A stretch of 58,872 nucleotides of DNA from Bryobacterales bacterium. GTDB lineage: Bacteria > Acidobacteriota > Terriglobia > Bryobacterales > Bryobacteraceae. This document shows, piece after piece, positions 1 to 9,521 of this stretch. Location of the stretch: NCBI GenBank assembly GCA_003142185.1, contig PLOR01000083.1, positions 14,792 through 73,663 on the forward strand, given 5' to 3'. Positions within the stretch are counted from its first letter, which is position 1, and each line of letters opens with the position of its first letter. Below the pieces are notes generated by a model that did no database searches, was not told where the DNA came from, and saw only the letters and a program-made list of their open reading frames with translations. A program made the translations under genes and the position numbers.

Positions 1-657
1 TTGCGGGATGTCTTCGCGAAGGATTCTCTGACCAGGTTGAAAGAGGCGGCCGCCTGGTGCTTTGAGGCGATCAGGACAGAGAGACCGCTTCCCGAGCACT
101 ACCAGTTCAGCCGCTTTTCTCATTCCGTACTTCTGACTGCGCTGACGGACTTTGGCTGTGGTTCGGAGGAATTGGTGGCGCCTCTATCCGCGCCAGGTCT
201 CGAACAATTGTTCTCGGAAGCTATGGGCTGTGAGTGGACTTGCAACATGCAACAATCGTGGGTCCGGAAGAAGTTTGCCCCACTTCAGGCTCCGGCTCCC
301 GAGTACCATCCCCAGAGCTGGCACCAGGACGGAGCGTTAGGAGTCCGTTTTCCCTTGGAATCCGGGCGGGTCATCCCGATGACCGAGTTGCTGACCTGCT
401 GGATTCCGTTGAACCCCTGCGGCAGAGACAGCCCTGGCTTGGAGTTCGTCCGCCGCCGTCAGGCAGCCTTGGTGCATTTCACGGAACTCGGCGACTCGGT
501 CCTGCGCCAGCGGTTCCCGCCGCAGGATTTCTGGGCGCCAGCGCTCGAATTAGGCGATGGCCTGGTTTTCCTGAACAGCATCCTCCACCGGACCTACGCA
601 TGTCCGGAGATGCGACACAATCGGCTGAGCGTGGAGTACCGCATTTTCCCTCGTTGA
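1..657 (+). CDS. Phytanoyl-CoA dioxygenase-like Fe(II)/2-oxoglutarate oxygenase, possibly 5'-truncated
   Basis: The 218-residue product has the pattern of a PhyH-type non-heme iron oxygenase. An HxD pair lies in WHQDGA (about residues 107-112), the distal histidine in ILHRTY (about 193-198), and the arginine that would bind 2-oxoglutarate in RLSVEYR near the C-terminus. Such enzymes hydroxylate small organic substrates in the cytoplasm; the substrate cannot be read here. The frame is open from base 1 and begins with TTG. It is shorter than most PhyH proteins (about 250-300 residues), so the true start probably lies outside the window. No partner gene follows within 480 bp. Confidence 0.75.
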   Translation: MRDVFAKDSLTRLKEAAAWCFEAIRTERPLPEHYQFSRFSHSVLLTALTDFGCGSEELVAPLSAPGLEQLFSEAMGCEWTCNMQQSWVRKKFAPLQAPAPEYHPQSWHQDGALGVRFPLESGRVIPMTELLTCWIPLNPCGRDSPGLEFVRRRQAALVHFTELGDSVLRQRFPPQDFWAPALELGDGLVFLNSILHRTYACPEMRHNRLSVEYRIFPR

Positions 658-1142
658 CGCTCGATCGCCGGCGGTGCGCCGGGGCGAGCCTCACGCCACG
701 CTGGCGGGCGATCAAGCGGCTGCGGCGGAAGACGCGGAAGCCACGCTGCGAGGGCCCTGGCAGGGAGCAGGACAACAGCGACCGCTGTCGCCCTGCGCCG
801 AGCCGTTAGCGCCCTCCCGGTTGAAAACGTGATGAGGCCACACCTGGGGGGCCTCGCCGGACCGCCGGGCACGGATTGTGCACTATACCTGAGAGGCAGG
901 ATCTGCATGATGCAATGCTGATTTTGCCGCTCCGTCGCAACCCACGATTGCCGAGCCAGGGACCGGCGCTAGTCTGGTCCGGGCCTCAGGCCAGATTCGA
1001 CTTAGGCCAGTGAATTGCAATGTGGAAGCACTAACAAGTTCGCCGAGGCTCACGGGATCCTGGTTGACCCATGGCGGCGAAGATTCGCAAGTCGGATCTG
1101 ATCGATTCGCGCTCCTAAACAGATCGGAGACTAGCGGAAGCT
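658..1142. other. Intergenic stretch without a convincing gene
   Basis: This is a GC-rich spacer before the efflux operon. I see only short inverted repeats: ACAGCG/CGCTGT at 775-788 and GAGGCC/GGCCTC at 834-855. A 15-codon frame starts at ATG 1070 and ends at TAA just before the HlyD gene; it has no recognisable product. Efflux operons of this type often have a TetR regulator upstream, but none is present here. Confidence 0.5.
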
Positions 1143-2522
1143 ATGACCGAAAAACTAGACGCGCCCATCGTCGCCCCCACAAACGGCGGACCAAAGGCGC
1201 CGCCCGCCCCTAACCAGCCAGCAGCGCCCCAGCAACCGGCTAGTGAGCCGACTCCCGCCGCCAGCCAGCCGGGAAAGCCCCAAAAGCCGGCCGATAAGCC
1301 GGCTCCCTCCCCACCCGCTCACAAGAAAATCACGGGCAAGAAAATCACGGTGGCGATTATTTTGCTGGTCGTGATCGGAGCGGGCGCATACATCATCTGG
1401 AAGATGTTCTTCGCGACGCCAGCGGTGCCGGACAGCATCGTTGTCCTCAGTGGCCGGATCGAGGGAGACGACTCGGCAGTGGCTGCGAAGACGACTGGGC
1501 GAATTCTCGAGGTTCGCGTGCGGGAAGGCGACATGGTCAAGACCGGCGACACGATCGCCGTTCTCGACGACCAGCAGATTCGGGACCGCGAGGAGCAGGC
1601 GCAGGCCGCGCTCGCGGGAGAAGAGGCGAAAGCGGCCGCCGCGCGCGTTCAGATCGCCTTCCTCGAAGAGCAGTTGCGGCAGAATCAATTGCAAACCGAA
1701 CAGGCGGGCGTCGATGCACAAGGGCGTGTGCGGCAGGCCGAGGCGGATGTGGCCGCTGCCGAATCGGACCTGGCGCAACAAGAAGCCGCCTATCGGCTTG
1801 CGGCATTCGACAAGGAAGCATACACGGCGCTGGCGAAAACCGGGGCCGTCTCCGAGCGCCAGGGGAAGCAATCGGTGTCCGCGGCCGACCAGCAGGCCGC
1901 CGCGGTTGCCGCCGCCAAGCGCCGCGTTGAAGCGTCGCGGGGCGCGTTGACGACGGCTCGAGCCACTCTTTCGAACCCGGGCATTCGCGAAGCGCAGGTC
2001 GGAATGGTGAACCGGCAGATTGCGCAGCAGCAAGCTGAGGTCTCCAGCGCCGCTGCGAATACGGAGCAGGCGCGCTTCCAGCTTGCCGAAGCTCAGGCGA
2101 ATCGGCGGGACCTGATTGTCCGCGCTCCCTTCGACGGCACCGTCATCACGCGGGCGGCGGAGCCCGGGGAAGTGATTACAGCCGGAACCGCTGTCATCAG
2201 TCTCCTGGATCTCGGCAAGGTCTACCTGCGCGGCTTCGTGCCGGAAGGGCGCATCGGCAAGGTCAAAGCCGGACAGCCGGCGCACGTTTACATCGACTCC
2301 AATCCGAAACAGCCGATCGATGCGTATGTGTCGCGCATCGATCCGGAGGCCACGTTCACGCCGGAAAACACGTATTTCAAGGATGATCGCGTGACACAAG
2401 TGGTCGGTGTGAAGCTGCAGTTGAAAAGCGCCATTGGATTCGCCAAACCGGGCATGCCCGCCGACGGAGAAATTCTGGTGGAAGGCTCCGCCTGGCCGGA
2501 TCGCAGCAAGGCCAGAAAATGA
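1143..2522 (+). CDS. HlyD/EmrA-type periplasmic adaptor (membrane fusion protein) of an ABC-2 efflux pump
   Basis: The 459-residue protein has a Pro/Ala/Lys-rich cytoplasmic tail (residues 1-58) and one transmembrane helix at about 62-84 (VAIILLVVIGAGAYIIW). The two halves of a biotinyl-lipoyl domain follow: RILEVRVREGDMVKTGD near 117 and IVRAPFDGTVITRAAEPGE near 326. Between them lies a long Ala/Gln/Glu-rich coiled-coil hairpin (about 145-310). The family bridges inner-membrane transporters and TolC channels in the periplasm. The stop overlaps the ATPase start as ATGA, so translation is probably coupled. The order adaptor-ATPase-permease-permease-TolC matches the YbhGFSR group of drug or ion exporters. 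The long proline-rich N-terminus is unusual for the family. Confidence 0.92.
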   Translation: MTEKLDAPIVAPTNGGPKAPPAPNQPAAPQQPASEPTPAASQPGKPQKPADKPAPSPPAHKKITGKKITVAIILLVVIGAGAYIIWKMFFATPAVPDSIVVLSGRIEGDDSAVAAKTTGRILEVRVREGDMVKTGDTIAVLDDQQIRDREEQAQAALAGEEAKAAAARVQIAFLEEQLRQNQLQTEQAGVDAQGRVRQAEADVAAAESDLAQQEAAYRLAAFDKEAYTALAKTGAVSERQGKQSVSAADQQAAAVAAAKRRVEASRGALTTARATLSNPGIREAQVGMVNRQIAQQQAEVSSAAANTEQARFQLAEAQANRRDLIVRAPFDGTVITRAAEPGEVITAGTAVISLLDLGKVYLRGFVPEGRIGKVKAGQPAHVYIDSNPKQPIDAYVSRIDPEATFTPENTYFKDDRVTQVVGVKLQLKSAIGFAKPGMPADGEILVEGSAWPDRSKARK

Positions 2523-4504
2523 TCGCCGTGTCCGCTCCCGTCGCGGCGTCCGCCGCCCCCAACGGCAACAAGTCCCCGCGAACGGCGATTCGCGTCGAGC
2601 GCCTCTGGCAGCGCTACGGCAGCATCGAGGCGGTCCGCGGAATCGATCTGACGGTGGCGGAAGGGGAAATCTTCGGATTGATCGGACCGGACGGCGCGGG
2701 CAAGACCTCGACGTTTCAGGTGCTGGCGGGCGTGCGGGAAGCGACTTCGGGCAAAGTGGAAGTCTTCGGCCAGCCGGCGCGCGAGGCGCGATCACACACC
2801 GGCTATCTGACGCAGACGTTTAGTCTGTACCCGGACCTGAGCGTTGCCGAGAATATCCGCTACATCGGGGAATTGCGGCGGGTCGCTCCGGGCGAGATCG
2901 AAAAGCGAAGTCTCCAGTACCTGCGGATGTTCGATATGGATCGGTTTGCGGACCGGCTGGTGGGAAAACTGAGCGGCGGAATGAAGCAGAAGCTGGCGCT
3001 GGTGTGTGCGCTGGTGCCCGCGCCGCGCATTCTGGTGCTCGATGAACCCACTACCGGCGTCGATCCGGTGTCGCGGCGCGAGTTTTGGGATACGCTCACG
3101 CATTTGGCGGCGGACGGTTTGACGATCCTGGTGGCCACTCCGTATCTGGACGAAGCCGAGCGATGTAACCGCGTGGCGCTGATCTACCAGGGTCAAATCA
3201 ATCAGGAGGGCACGCCGGCCGAGCTGCGGGCCAGTTTGCACGCCCAACGGCTGGAACTGCGCACCGCGAACCTGGAGCAAGCCGAGCAGATTCTCTTGGC
3301 CAGCAGCGGACCAGACCGGGAAATCCTCGACGTGCAGCGCTTTGGCGATCGCCTGGATCTTCTGGTGCCCGATCCGGATCGCGCGGAGCGGTTTCTGGAG
3401 AAGGAGCTGGGCTCGGCCGGCCTTGCCGGCTTCGAGTTTCGGATCGATGAGCCGACGCTCGAAAACGCGTTTGTCGCGACACTGCGCCGGTTAGGGGAAG
3501 AGGTGCACGCGGAACCGTTTCCCGGCCGGCATGAACACAGGGATCTGCGCGGCCAGATCGCGATCGGCGCGAAAGATCTCCACATGCAGTTCGGATCGTT
3601 CACGGCCGTCAAGAGTTTCAGCCTGGAGATTAAGTATGGCGAGATCTACGGTCTTCTCGGCGCCAACGGAGCCGGCAAGACCACGGTCATCAAGATTCTG
3701 TGCGGGCTGCTGGAGCCGACGCGCGGCGAGATGCAACTCGCCGGCGAACACGGCAGCTTGCGGTCGCAAACCGTCCGCCAGCGAATCGGCTACATGTCGC
3801 AAAGCTTCAGCCTCTATGACGATCTCTCGATTGAAGAGAACCTGGACTTTTCCGCCGGAGTCTATCTGGTCAACGGCGAGGAGCGCGAAGAAAAGAAACG
3901 CTGGGTGCTGTCCTTTTCCGGCCTGGAGGGCAAACAGGATCAAGTGATCGGGAGTTTGCCGGGCGGATGGAAGCAGCGCGTGGCGCTGGGGGCCGCGATC
4001 CTGCATGAGCCGAGCGTCTTGTTTCTCGACGAACCGACTTCGGGCGTCGATCCGCTGGCGCGCCGCGCTTTCTGGCAGGTTATCAGCCGATTGGCGGATC
4101 TCGGCGCGGCGATTCTGGTGACCACCCACTATCTGGAAGAAGCCGAGCAGTGCAATCGCGTCGGCTTTATGGTGGCGGGCGAGCTGGTGGCCGAAGGCAG
4201 CCCGACCGCCATCAAAAGCGCACAGCCGGGGCATCTGATCGAGTTCATCGTGGATCAACCGCAGCGCGCAGCCGACCTGCTGAAGAAGGACATGCCAGGT
4301 TGGCGAGTGTCGCTGTTCGGCGAGCGGTTGCACGTTGTCACGGACGAAGAAGCCGAGCCGGGCCGGCAGCGGATCGCCAAGAAGCTCGAAGCGGACGGAA
4401 TTCGAGTGGTCAGCGCGCGGGAAGGGCAGTTCTCGCTGGAGGACGTGTTCATCAGTGTGGTGGAGCAGGCGCGGCAACAAGGGAGGGTGGCGGCGGAAGA
4501 CTGA
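2519..4504 (+). CDS. Double-NBD ABC transporter ATPase (YbhF-like)
   Basis: The 661-residue protein holds two complete nucleotide-binding domains in one chain. NBD1 has Walker A GPDGAGKT (residues 56-63), signature LSGGMKQK (about 151) and Walker B ILVLDEP (about 171). NBD2 has Walker A GANGAGKT (about 381), a degenerate signature LPGGWKQR (about 480) and Walker B VLFLDEP (about 500). The D in the first P-loop and the altered second signature both occur in YbhF-type proteins, so I do not treat them as inactivating. It would power the two permeases encoded downstream. The start is ATG inside the ATGA overlap with the adaptor gene. Confidence 0.93.
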   Translation: MIAVSAPVAASAAPNGNKSPRTAIRVERLWQRYGSIEAVRGIDLTVAEGEIFGLIGPDGAGKTSTFQVLAGVREATSGKVEVFGQPAREARSHTGYLTQTFSLYPDLSVAENIRYIGELRRVAPGEIEKRSLQYLRMFDMDRFADRLVGKLSGGMKQKLALVCALVPAPRILVLDEPTTGVDPVSRREFWDTLTHLAADGLTILVATPYLDEAERCNRVALIYQGQINQEGTPAELRASLHAQRLELRTANLEQAEQILLASSGPDREILDVQRFGDRLDLLVPDPDRAERFLEKELGSAGLAGFEFRIDEPTLENAFVATLRRLGEEVHAEPFPGRHEHRDLRGQIAIGAKDLHMQFGSFTAVKSFSLEIKYGEIYGLLGANGAGKTTVIKILCGLLEPTRGEMQLAGEHGSLRSQTVRQRIGYMSQSFSLYDDLSIEENLDFSAGVYLVNGEEREEKKRWVLSFSGLEGKQDQVIGSLPGGWKQRVALGAAILHEPSVLFLDEPTSGVDPLARRAFWQVISRLADLGAAILVTTHYLEEAEQCNRVGFMVAGELVAEGSPTAIKSAQPGHLIEFIVDQPQRAADLLKKDMPGWRVSLFGERLHVVTDEEAEPGRQRIAKKLEADGIRVVSAREGQFSLEDVFISVVEQARQQGRVAAED

Positions 4505-4506
4505 CC

Positions 4507-5613
4507 GTGCGACCCATGCGGCGAATTCTGGCACAGATGCGCAAGGAGCTGACCCAGTTAGTTCGGGACCGCATGTCGTTGGCGATGGCGCTGGTTCTCC
4601 CCGTGATGATCGTATTTCTGATCGGGACATCCTTCAAGCTGACGGTGAGCGACCTTCCGATTGTGGTGCAGGACCTGGACAGTTCGGCTGCGTCACGCAG
4701 ACTGATTGACGCTTTTCGCGCCTCGGTGACCCTGCACGTCGCCGCGTCGCCGGTGGAGCAATCGCCGGAACAAGCCTTGCAGCACGGCGCGTACGCCGTC
4801 CTCGTCATTCCGGTTCACTTCGGACGGGACATTGTGCGCGGGAGCAATACGCCGGTCCAACTGCTGGTGGACGCCTCGGACGCGAACACGGCCAGGCTGA
4901 TGTCGGGTTACGCGAGCCGCATCATACAGGCTTATAACGCCGCCAACGCACCGGCTCCCCAGCCAGTGCAGGCCTCGATTCGGCTCTGGTTCAACCCCGG
5001 ATTGTCGGATAAGTTATACCTCGGCCCGGGCGTTTTTGTGCTGGCGCTGTCGATGTTTATTCCCTTGCTCGCAGCGCTCGCCATGGCGAAGGAAGGACAG
5101 CGAGGGACCATTCTTCAGGTCTACGTTTCCAATATCTCGGCGCATGAGTACCTGCTCGGAAACATCTTGTCGTTCATGGTGGTCGGCCTCGCCGAATGCG
5201 TGCCGCTGCTCGCGTTGCTGTTTACCTATTTCGGTGCGCGCTTTGCCGGCGATCCCGTCCCATTCCTGGTCGCCACGGTACTGTATGTCTTCTGCGTCGC
5301 AACGTTCGGAATCATGGTCGGGGTGGCGATTCCGAACCAGATAGGGGCCATCTCCGTGGTGGCGCTGGGCGGCTATCTGCTGGTGTTTCTCCTTTCCGGC
5401 CTGCTGTTTCCGATCGCCAACATACCCGAGGGAATCCGTTGGATCTCCAATTTGGTGTGGGGCAAGCACTACATCACCGTGGTACGCGACGCATTTCTGC
5501 AAGGCGCGGGCTGGGCTGCGACGTGGCTCGAAATCCTGATTATCGGCGGTACGGGGACTTTGTTCTATCTCCTGGCATGGCTCACCACGCGGCGAATGCA
5601 ACTCAAGGCGTAG
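4507..5613 (+). CDS. ABC-2 family permease, first subunit (YbhS-like)
   Basis: The 368-residue ABC-2 membrane subunit has one N-terminal helix (LAMALVLPVMIVFLIG), a periplasmic domain of about 150 residues, then five helices in the C-terminal half (for example LGPGVFVLALSMFIPLLAAL and ISVVALGGYLLVFLLSG). I chose GTG 4507 because GGAAG at 4494-4498 sits 8 nt upstream. ATG 4516, three codons later, is also possible. It follows the ATPase stop by 2 bp. Together with the next permease it should form the heterodimeric channel of the exporter. Confidence 0.9.
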   Translation: MRPMRRILAQMRKELTQLVRDRMSLAMALVLPVMIVFLIGTSFKLTVSDLPIVVQDLDSSAASRRLIDAFRASVTLHVAASPVEQSPEQALQHGAYAVLVIPVHFGRDIVRGSNTPVQLLVDASDANTARLMSGYASRIIQAYNAANAPAPQPVQASIRLWFNPGLSDKLYLGPGVFVLALSMFIPLLAALAMAKEGQRGTILQVYVSNISAHEYLLGNILSFMVVGLAECVPLLALLFTYFGARFAGDPVPFLVATVLYVFCVATFGIMVGVAIPNQIGAISVVALGGYLLVFLLSGLLFPIANIPEGIRWISNLVWGKHYITVVRDAFLQGAGWAATWLEILIIGGTGTLFYLLAWLTTRRMQLKA

Positions 5614-5633
5614 CGATTTCGGACGGCGCAAAC

Positions 5634-6803
5634 ATGCGGAAATTCCTGCAAAACATCGCAAACACCCGGTTCCTGGCGTTGATCCGGAAAGAATTCAGCC
5701 AGATCCGCCGGGACCGCCGGATGACCCTGTCTCTGATTCTGCCGCCCATACTTATGATCCTGCTCTTCGGTTATGTGCTGAACTCGACCGTAGCGAACCT
5801 GCGGCTGGGGGTGGTCGACGACAGCCGGACGCCGGAAAGCCGGGAGCTGATTGCGACGTTGACCGAGAGTAAGAGCTTCGCACCGGCCGGCAACTACTTT
5901 TCCGCGGACCAGCTCGGAGATGCGATCGGCCGCGGCAACCTTACGGCCGGAGTGGTCATTCCCTATGAGTTTGGCCGCGACCTGCAGCGTGGCCGGACAG
6001 CGACGGTGCAGTTTCTGCTGAACGCGATGGACGCCAATACGGCGAGGATCGCGCAGGCGTATGCGGAGAGCGTGGTTGCGACTTACAACAGCGGGTTGCG
6101 CGACTCCGGCCTGAACGCGGATTTTCGGCGGGTCGCGCCGGCAGGCGCCCAGCCGCACAGTGAAGTGTTGCTATATCCCGCATACCTCTACAACCCGGGA
6201 CTGGTCAGCTCGTGGTTTGTGGTGACCGGAGTGTTCGGAATGTTGTGCATTTTGAATGCTTCCATCGTCTCCGCCGCGGCGATGGTAAAAGAACGCGAGG
6301 CGGGCACCCTGGAGCAATTGATGATGTCGCCGGCCGGAACCTACACCATTATCATCGCCAAGATCGTGCCCCTCTTCCTGCTTCTCTGTCTGATGGTGCT
6401 GGGCGCCATCGCCTTGATGAAATTGGTTTTTCAGGTGCCGTTTCGCGGAGGCTATCTGCTGGTGATGCTGGGCGCCGCATTGTGCGTTCTTTGCGGCATA
6501 GGCATAGGGACGTTTATTGCCACGTTCACCAAGACAGCGGCACAGGCGCAACTGACGAGCTTTTTCGTGAATCCGCCGCTGTCGAGCTTGTCTGGCGCCC
6601 TCACTCCCGCGCAGGCGCTGCCGGCATGGATGCGGCCGCTGACGAATATTAACCCGATCTACCATTTCGGCGTGATCGCGCGAGGCAGCATGCTCCGCGG
6701 CTCCGGACTCAATACGCTATGGCCCAATTTCCTAATTCTATTCGCGTTTACGCTCGTTCTGGTTTCGCTGAGCGTGTGGCGCTTCCGAAAGCAGCTCAGC
6801 TAG
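5634..6803 (+). CDS. ABC-2 family permease, second subunit (YbhR-like)
   Basis: This 389-residue protein shares the layout of the preceding permease: N-terminal segment RKEFSQIRRDRRMT, a first helix (LSLILPPILMILLFGYVL), an extracytoplasmic domain, then a C-terminal membrane domain containing VKEREAGTLEQLMMSP, the coupling region typical of ABC-2 permeases. The start is ATG 5634, 20 bp after the first permease; a longer open frame upstream overlaps that gene and is not needed. The two related but unequal permeases suggest an obligate heterodimer. Confidence 0.9.
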   Translation: MRKFLQNIANTRFLALIRKEFSQIRRDRRMTLSLILPPILMILLFGYVLNSTVANLRLGVVDDSRTPESRELIATLTESKSFAPAGNYFSADQLGDAIGRGNLTAGVVIPYEFGRDLQRGRTATVQFLLNAMDANTARIAQAYAESVVATYNSGLRDSGLNADFRRVAPAGAQPHSEVLLYPAYLYNPGLVSSWFVVTGVFGMLCILNASIVSAAAMVKEREAGTLEQLMMSPAGTYTIIIAKIVPLFLLLCLMVLGAIALMKLVFQVPFRGGYLLVMLGAALCVLCGIGIGTFIATFTKTAAQAQLTSFFVNPPLSSLSGALTPAQALPAWMRPLTNINPIYHFGVIARGSMLRGSGLNTLWPNFLILFAFTLVLVSLSVWRFRKQLS

Positions 6804-6816
6804 ACGGACAAGACAC

Positions 6817-8358
6817 ATGATCAAACCTGTGAGCGGTATGATTCGGATGCGTGGGCTGGCCGCTATCCTCCTGTCTGCGGGCGGCGCGTTCGCGCAGGCT
6901 GGCGGAGCGCCCGGCGCAATGGTGAACCAACTCCCGCTATCGGGCCGGACCGCGCAGAGCGGCTCCGTGGCAGCTACCGAATCGCCCGTGCCGGGAACCA
7001 CTACCAGCGTCAACACCATCAATCCCACGCTTCAGGTATCGGGTTCGTATGCCGGAAGCACCGGGAGCACGGCCACTCTTCCGTTCTCGGGAAAGTTGTC
7101 GCTGCGCGAAGCGGTCGAACGAGCGCTGAAATACAACCTGGGAGCGGTCGGCATGGCGCAGGCGTTGCGGCAGGCGCGCGGACAGCAACTGGTCGCGCGC
7201 AGTTCGCTGCTTCCCAACCTGAACGGCGCGCTGCATGAGTTCGACGAGAAGATCGACCTCAAGGCGCAGGGGCTGGGAAGTATTCCGAATCTCGGGGCCT
7301 CGCTTCCTTCCGTGGTCGGCCCGTTCCATTACTTCGATCTGCGTGCCACGCTGACGCAAACCGTGGCCGATATGACGGCCCTCAACAACTACCGTTCGAG
7401 CAAGGAAATCGTTCGTTCCAATCAGTATTCGGCTGAGGACGCGCAGGACCTGATCGTGTTCGCCGTCGGCGGCGCTTATCTGCAAGTGATTGCGGCGGCA
7501 GCGAGGGTGGAATCGGTGCGCGCGCAACTGGAAACCGCCAGGGTTCTCTATTCCCAGACGTCGCAGAAACGCAGCGTGGGGCTGCTGGCGCAGACCGACG
7601 TCAATCGGAGTCAAGTGCAGGCCTTGACGCAACAGCAGCGTCTGGTTTCCTTGCAGAACGATCTGGCGAAGCAGAAGATCAACCTCGCGCGGATGGTAGG
7701 TTTGCCGGCCAGCGATGGTTACGTGCTTTCGGAAAACATTCCGTTTTCCGCTGCGCCTTCGATCGCCTTGGAGGAGGCGCTGAAACAGGCGCTGGCGAAG
7801 CGCGCGGATCTAAGAGCGGCGGAAGCGCAGGCGCAGGCCGCCCAGTTCTCGCGATCGGCGGCCCGTGACGAACGCCTCCCATCGCTATCCGTCAGCGCCG
7901 ACTACGGCCTTATCGGGACCGGGCCGACGCAGTCGAATGGGACGTACACGCTGGTGGGAACGCTCCGGATTCCGATCTGGCAGGGCGGCAGGACGGAAGG
8001 CGACATCGAACAGGCCGATGCTGCCCTAGCGCAGCGAAGAGCGGAGATCGAGGACCTTCGAGGCAGGATTGAAAGCGACATCCGCGACGCGTATCTCGAC
8101 CTGGAAGCCGCGGGCAGCCAGGTGGAAGTGGCCGCGAAGAATGCGCAGGTAACCAAAGAAACTCTGGATCTGACGCGGCAACGCTTCGACGCCGGTGTCA
8201 CCGACAACGTGGAAGTCGTGCAGGCGCAGGAATCGGTGGCCGGCGCGGAACTCGACTACATCAACAGCGTGTTCGCCCACAATCTGGCGAAACTGAGCCT
8301 GGCACGCGCCATCGGCGGTGCGGCGGAGAGCCTGCCGCAATTCCTGAAGCTCCAATGA
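6817..8358 (+). CDS. TolC family outer-membrane efflux protein
   Basis: The 513-residue protein has a signal peptide (cleavage probably after AFAQA, near residue 28) and a Gly/Ser/Thr-rich linker to about residue 90. Two repeats of the outer-membrane efflux protein fold follow, visible as long Ala/Gln/Glu helices with the typical motifs LSLREAVERAL, LNRSQVQAL-like and QRFDAGVTDNVEVVQAQ. It would be the outer-membrane exit duct for the upstream ABC exporter and lies only 13 bp after the second permease. About 60 residues of low-complexity sequence before the first repeat are longer than usual. Confidence 0.92.
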   Translation: MIKPVSGMIRMRGLAAILLSAGGAFAQAGGAPGAMVNQLPLSGRTAQSGSVAATESPVPGTTTSVNTINPTLQVSGSYAGSTGSTATLPFSGKLSLREAVERALKYNLGAVGMAQALRQARGQQLVARSSLLPNLNGALHEFDEKIDLKAQGLGSIPNLGASLPSVVGPFHYFDLRATLTQTVADMTALNNYRSSKEIVRSNQYSAEDAQDLIVFAVGGAYLQVIAAAARVESVRAQLETARVLYSQTSQKRSVGLLAQTDVNRSQVQALTQQQRLVSLQNDLAKQKINLARMVGLPASDGYVLSENIPFSAAPSIALEEALKQALAKRADLRAAEAQAQAAQFSRSAARDERLPSLSVSADYGLIGTGPTQSNGTYTLVGTLRIPIWQGGRTEGDIEQADAALAQRRAEIEDLRGRIESDIRDAYLDLEAAGSQVEVAAKNAQVTKETLDLTRQRFDAGVTDNVEVVQAQESVAGAELDYINSVFAHNLAKLSLARAIGGAAESLPQFLKLQ

Positions 8359-8569
8359 CAGGCTAACGCGGGCGCGCAGCGTTTCCGCGGGGGGGGTGTC
8401 GCCGAGAGCGTGGATTGAGCTTGTCGACACTGCCGCGCTATCGGAAGCGGCCTGCACAAACTGGCGTAGCAGGCGCGGGGACGAATGGCGACGGATCCGT
8501 TGTAAGCGATCATGCCCTGTGATAACTTCAGATTCGGACGGCAACGTCTCGAAAGCGAGGGCACGACGG
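8359..8569. other. Intergenic region after the efflux operon
   Basis: About 210 bp with a run of eight G around 8390. I find no gene and no clear intrinsic terminator. The lipoprotein gene start at 8570 has only the weak purine stretch CGACGGA before it. Confidence 0.4.
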
Positions 8570-9394
8570 ATGAACCGCAACGAACGCATTTTCTGTTTTC
8601 TCGTACTTACGCTTGCCGCATTGGGCGGTTGCTCCAGTGGGCCACCAGCCAAAGAAGCCAAGAAAGCCGGGACCGCGCCGGACAGAATCCAGGGAAAGGT
8701 CCACCTTCAGGATTCGGGCGGGGCGGCCGACGCCGCGATGAATGCGGGTGGACCTTCTGTGTACCTTAAGGAAGGCGACCATCGCTACCGCCTTTTCTTG
8801 AGGACGGCGGCTGAGATAGTCGACGGGAGCGAGTATGTTGCCGAAGGCGTCTACGCGCAAAAGGCCATCGACGAGATTGGCGATCCCGACCAGGGCAAGA
8901 ACGGCTATCCGCTCCAATCAAGCTGCGAGCGTGTCGTCAGAATGGCCTGGAGCAGCCTGGCCTTTGATGAATTCGATGCGGACACCTCGCTTCTGAGCGC
9001 CAGGGTGAAACGATATCCCGCCAGGCCCATATTCCTGGTTACGCGGATACGGCCCGCGACATCTTCGGACAGCAGCAGCGCTTCGGCAGAAGCGAAGAAA
9101 GACGCCGCGGCCGAGGAGGATGTCCCCGAAGTCTCTGTTGCGGCGGATAAACAACGCGCTTTTCTGATTGAGGGACCGAACGTTCAAACCGCACCCCTTT
9201 GGGAGCCCGCGGGGGGAACCGTTAGCTGCAAAGTCGTCATCGGCCCGGAAGGGAAAATCTCTGACCTCGAAACCGGCGTGCAGCTCTGCGAGGCTGTGCC
9301 GTGGTCTCAGTTTCGTTATCAGCCTCCGGTCCAGGGCGGCCACCCCGTCACAGTGAGAACCGAGGTTGAAATGCGCTTCGAACCGCGAAAGTGA
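8570..9394 (+). CDS. Putative lipoprotein with a TonB C-terminal-like domain
   Basis: The 274-residue protein starts MNRNERIF, then has a hydrophobic stretch and the lipobox LAALGGC, so it is probably lipid-anchored. The middle is hydrophilic with an Ala/Lys/Glu-rich segment near 175-190. The end (about 215-274) has GGTVSCKVVIGPEGKISDL, FRYQPPVQGGHPV and a final VEMRF strand, the pattern of the TonB C-terminal domain. A lipoprotein with a TonB-C-like module would be a periplasmic binding or scaffold protein rather than a normal energy transducer, since it lacks the N-terminal transmembrane anchor. The longer open frame starting further upstream adds only an unlikely extension. Confidence 0.7.
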   Translation: MNRNERIFCFLVLTLAALGGCSSGPPAKEAKKAGTAPDRIQGKVHLQDSGGAADAAMNAGGPSVYLKEGDHRYRLFLRTAAEIVDGSEYVAEGVYAQKAIDEIGDPDQGKNGYPLQSSCERVVRMAWSSLAFDEFDADTSLLSARVKRYPARPIFLVTRIRPATSSDSSSASAEAKKDAAAEEDVPEVSVAADKQRAFLIEGPNVQTAPLWEPAGGTVSCKVVIGPEGKISDLETGVQLCEAVPWSQFRYQPPVQGGHPVTVRTEVEMRFEPRK

Positions 9395-9521
9395 CAGCCT
9401 CGATGTGACCGGTGGAACGTGGCGCGGCCCGAGCGAGCGCGGCAATTCGAGCGCTTGGCAGAGGCTGGCCTTCGCTGTACGTCTGGCCTCCAGGAGGGCC
9501 TGATGTCTTGTAATCAGCCGC

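Noticed and set aside
594-908. Minus-strand frame of 104 codons after the first gene
   Set aside because: Arg/Ala-rich GC-driven frame without a start signal or homology pattern.
1155-2795. Long open frame on the minus strand opposite the HlyD gene
   Set aside because: It is antisense to a well-recognised gene, is Arg/Pro-rich without any domain, and arises from the high GC content.
3955-3990. Degenerate ABC signature in the second ATPase domain as a sign of inactivation
   Set aside because: An altered second signature is usual in YbhF-type double ATPases, so it is not remarkable here.
3491-4630. Long minus-strand frame opposite the ABC ATPase
   Set aside because: No motif; it mirrors the codon pattern of the real gene.
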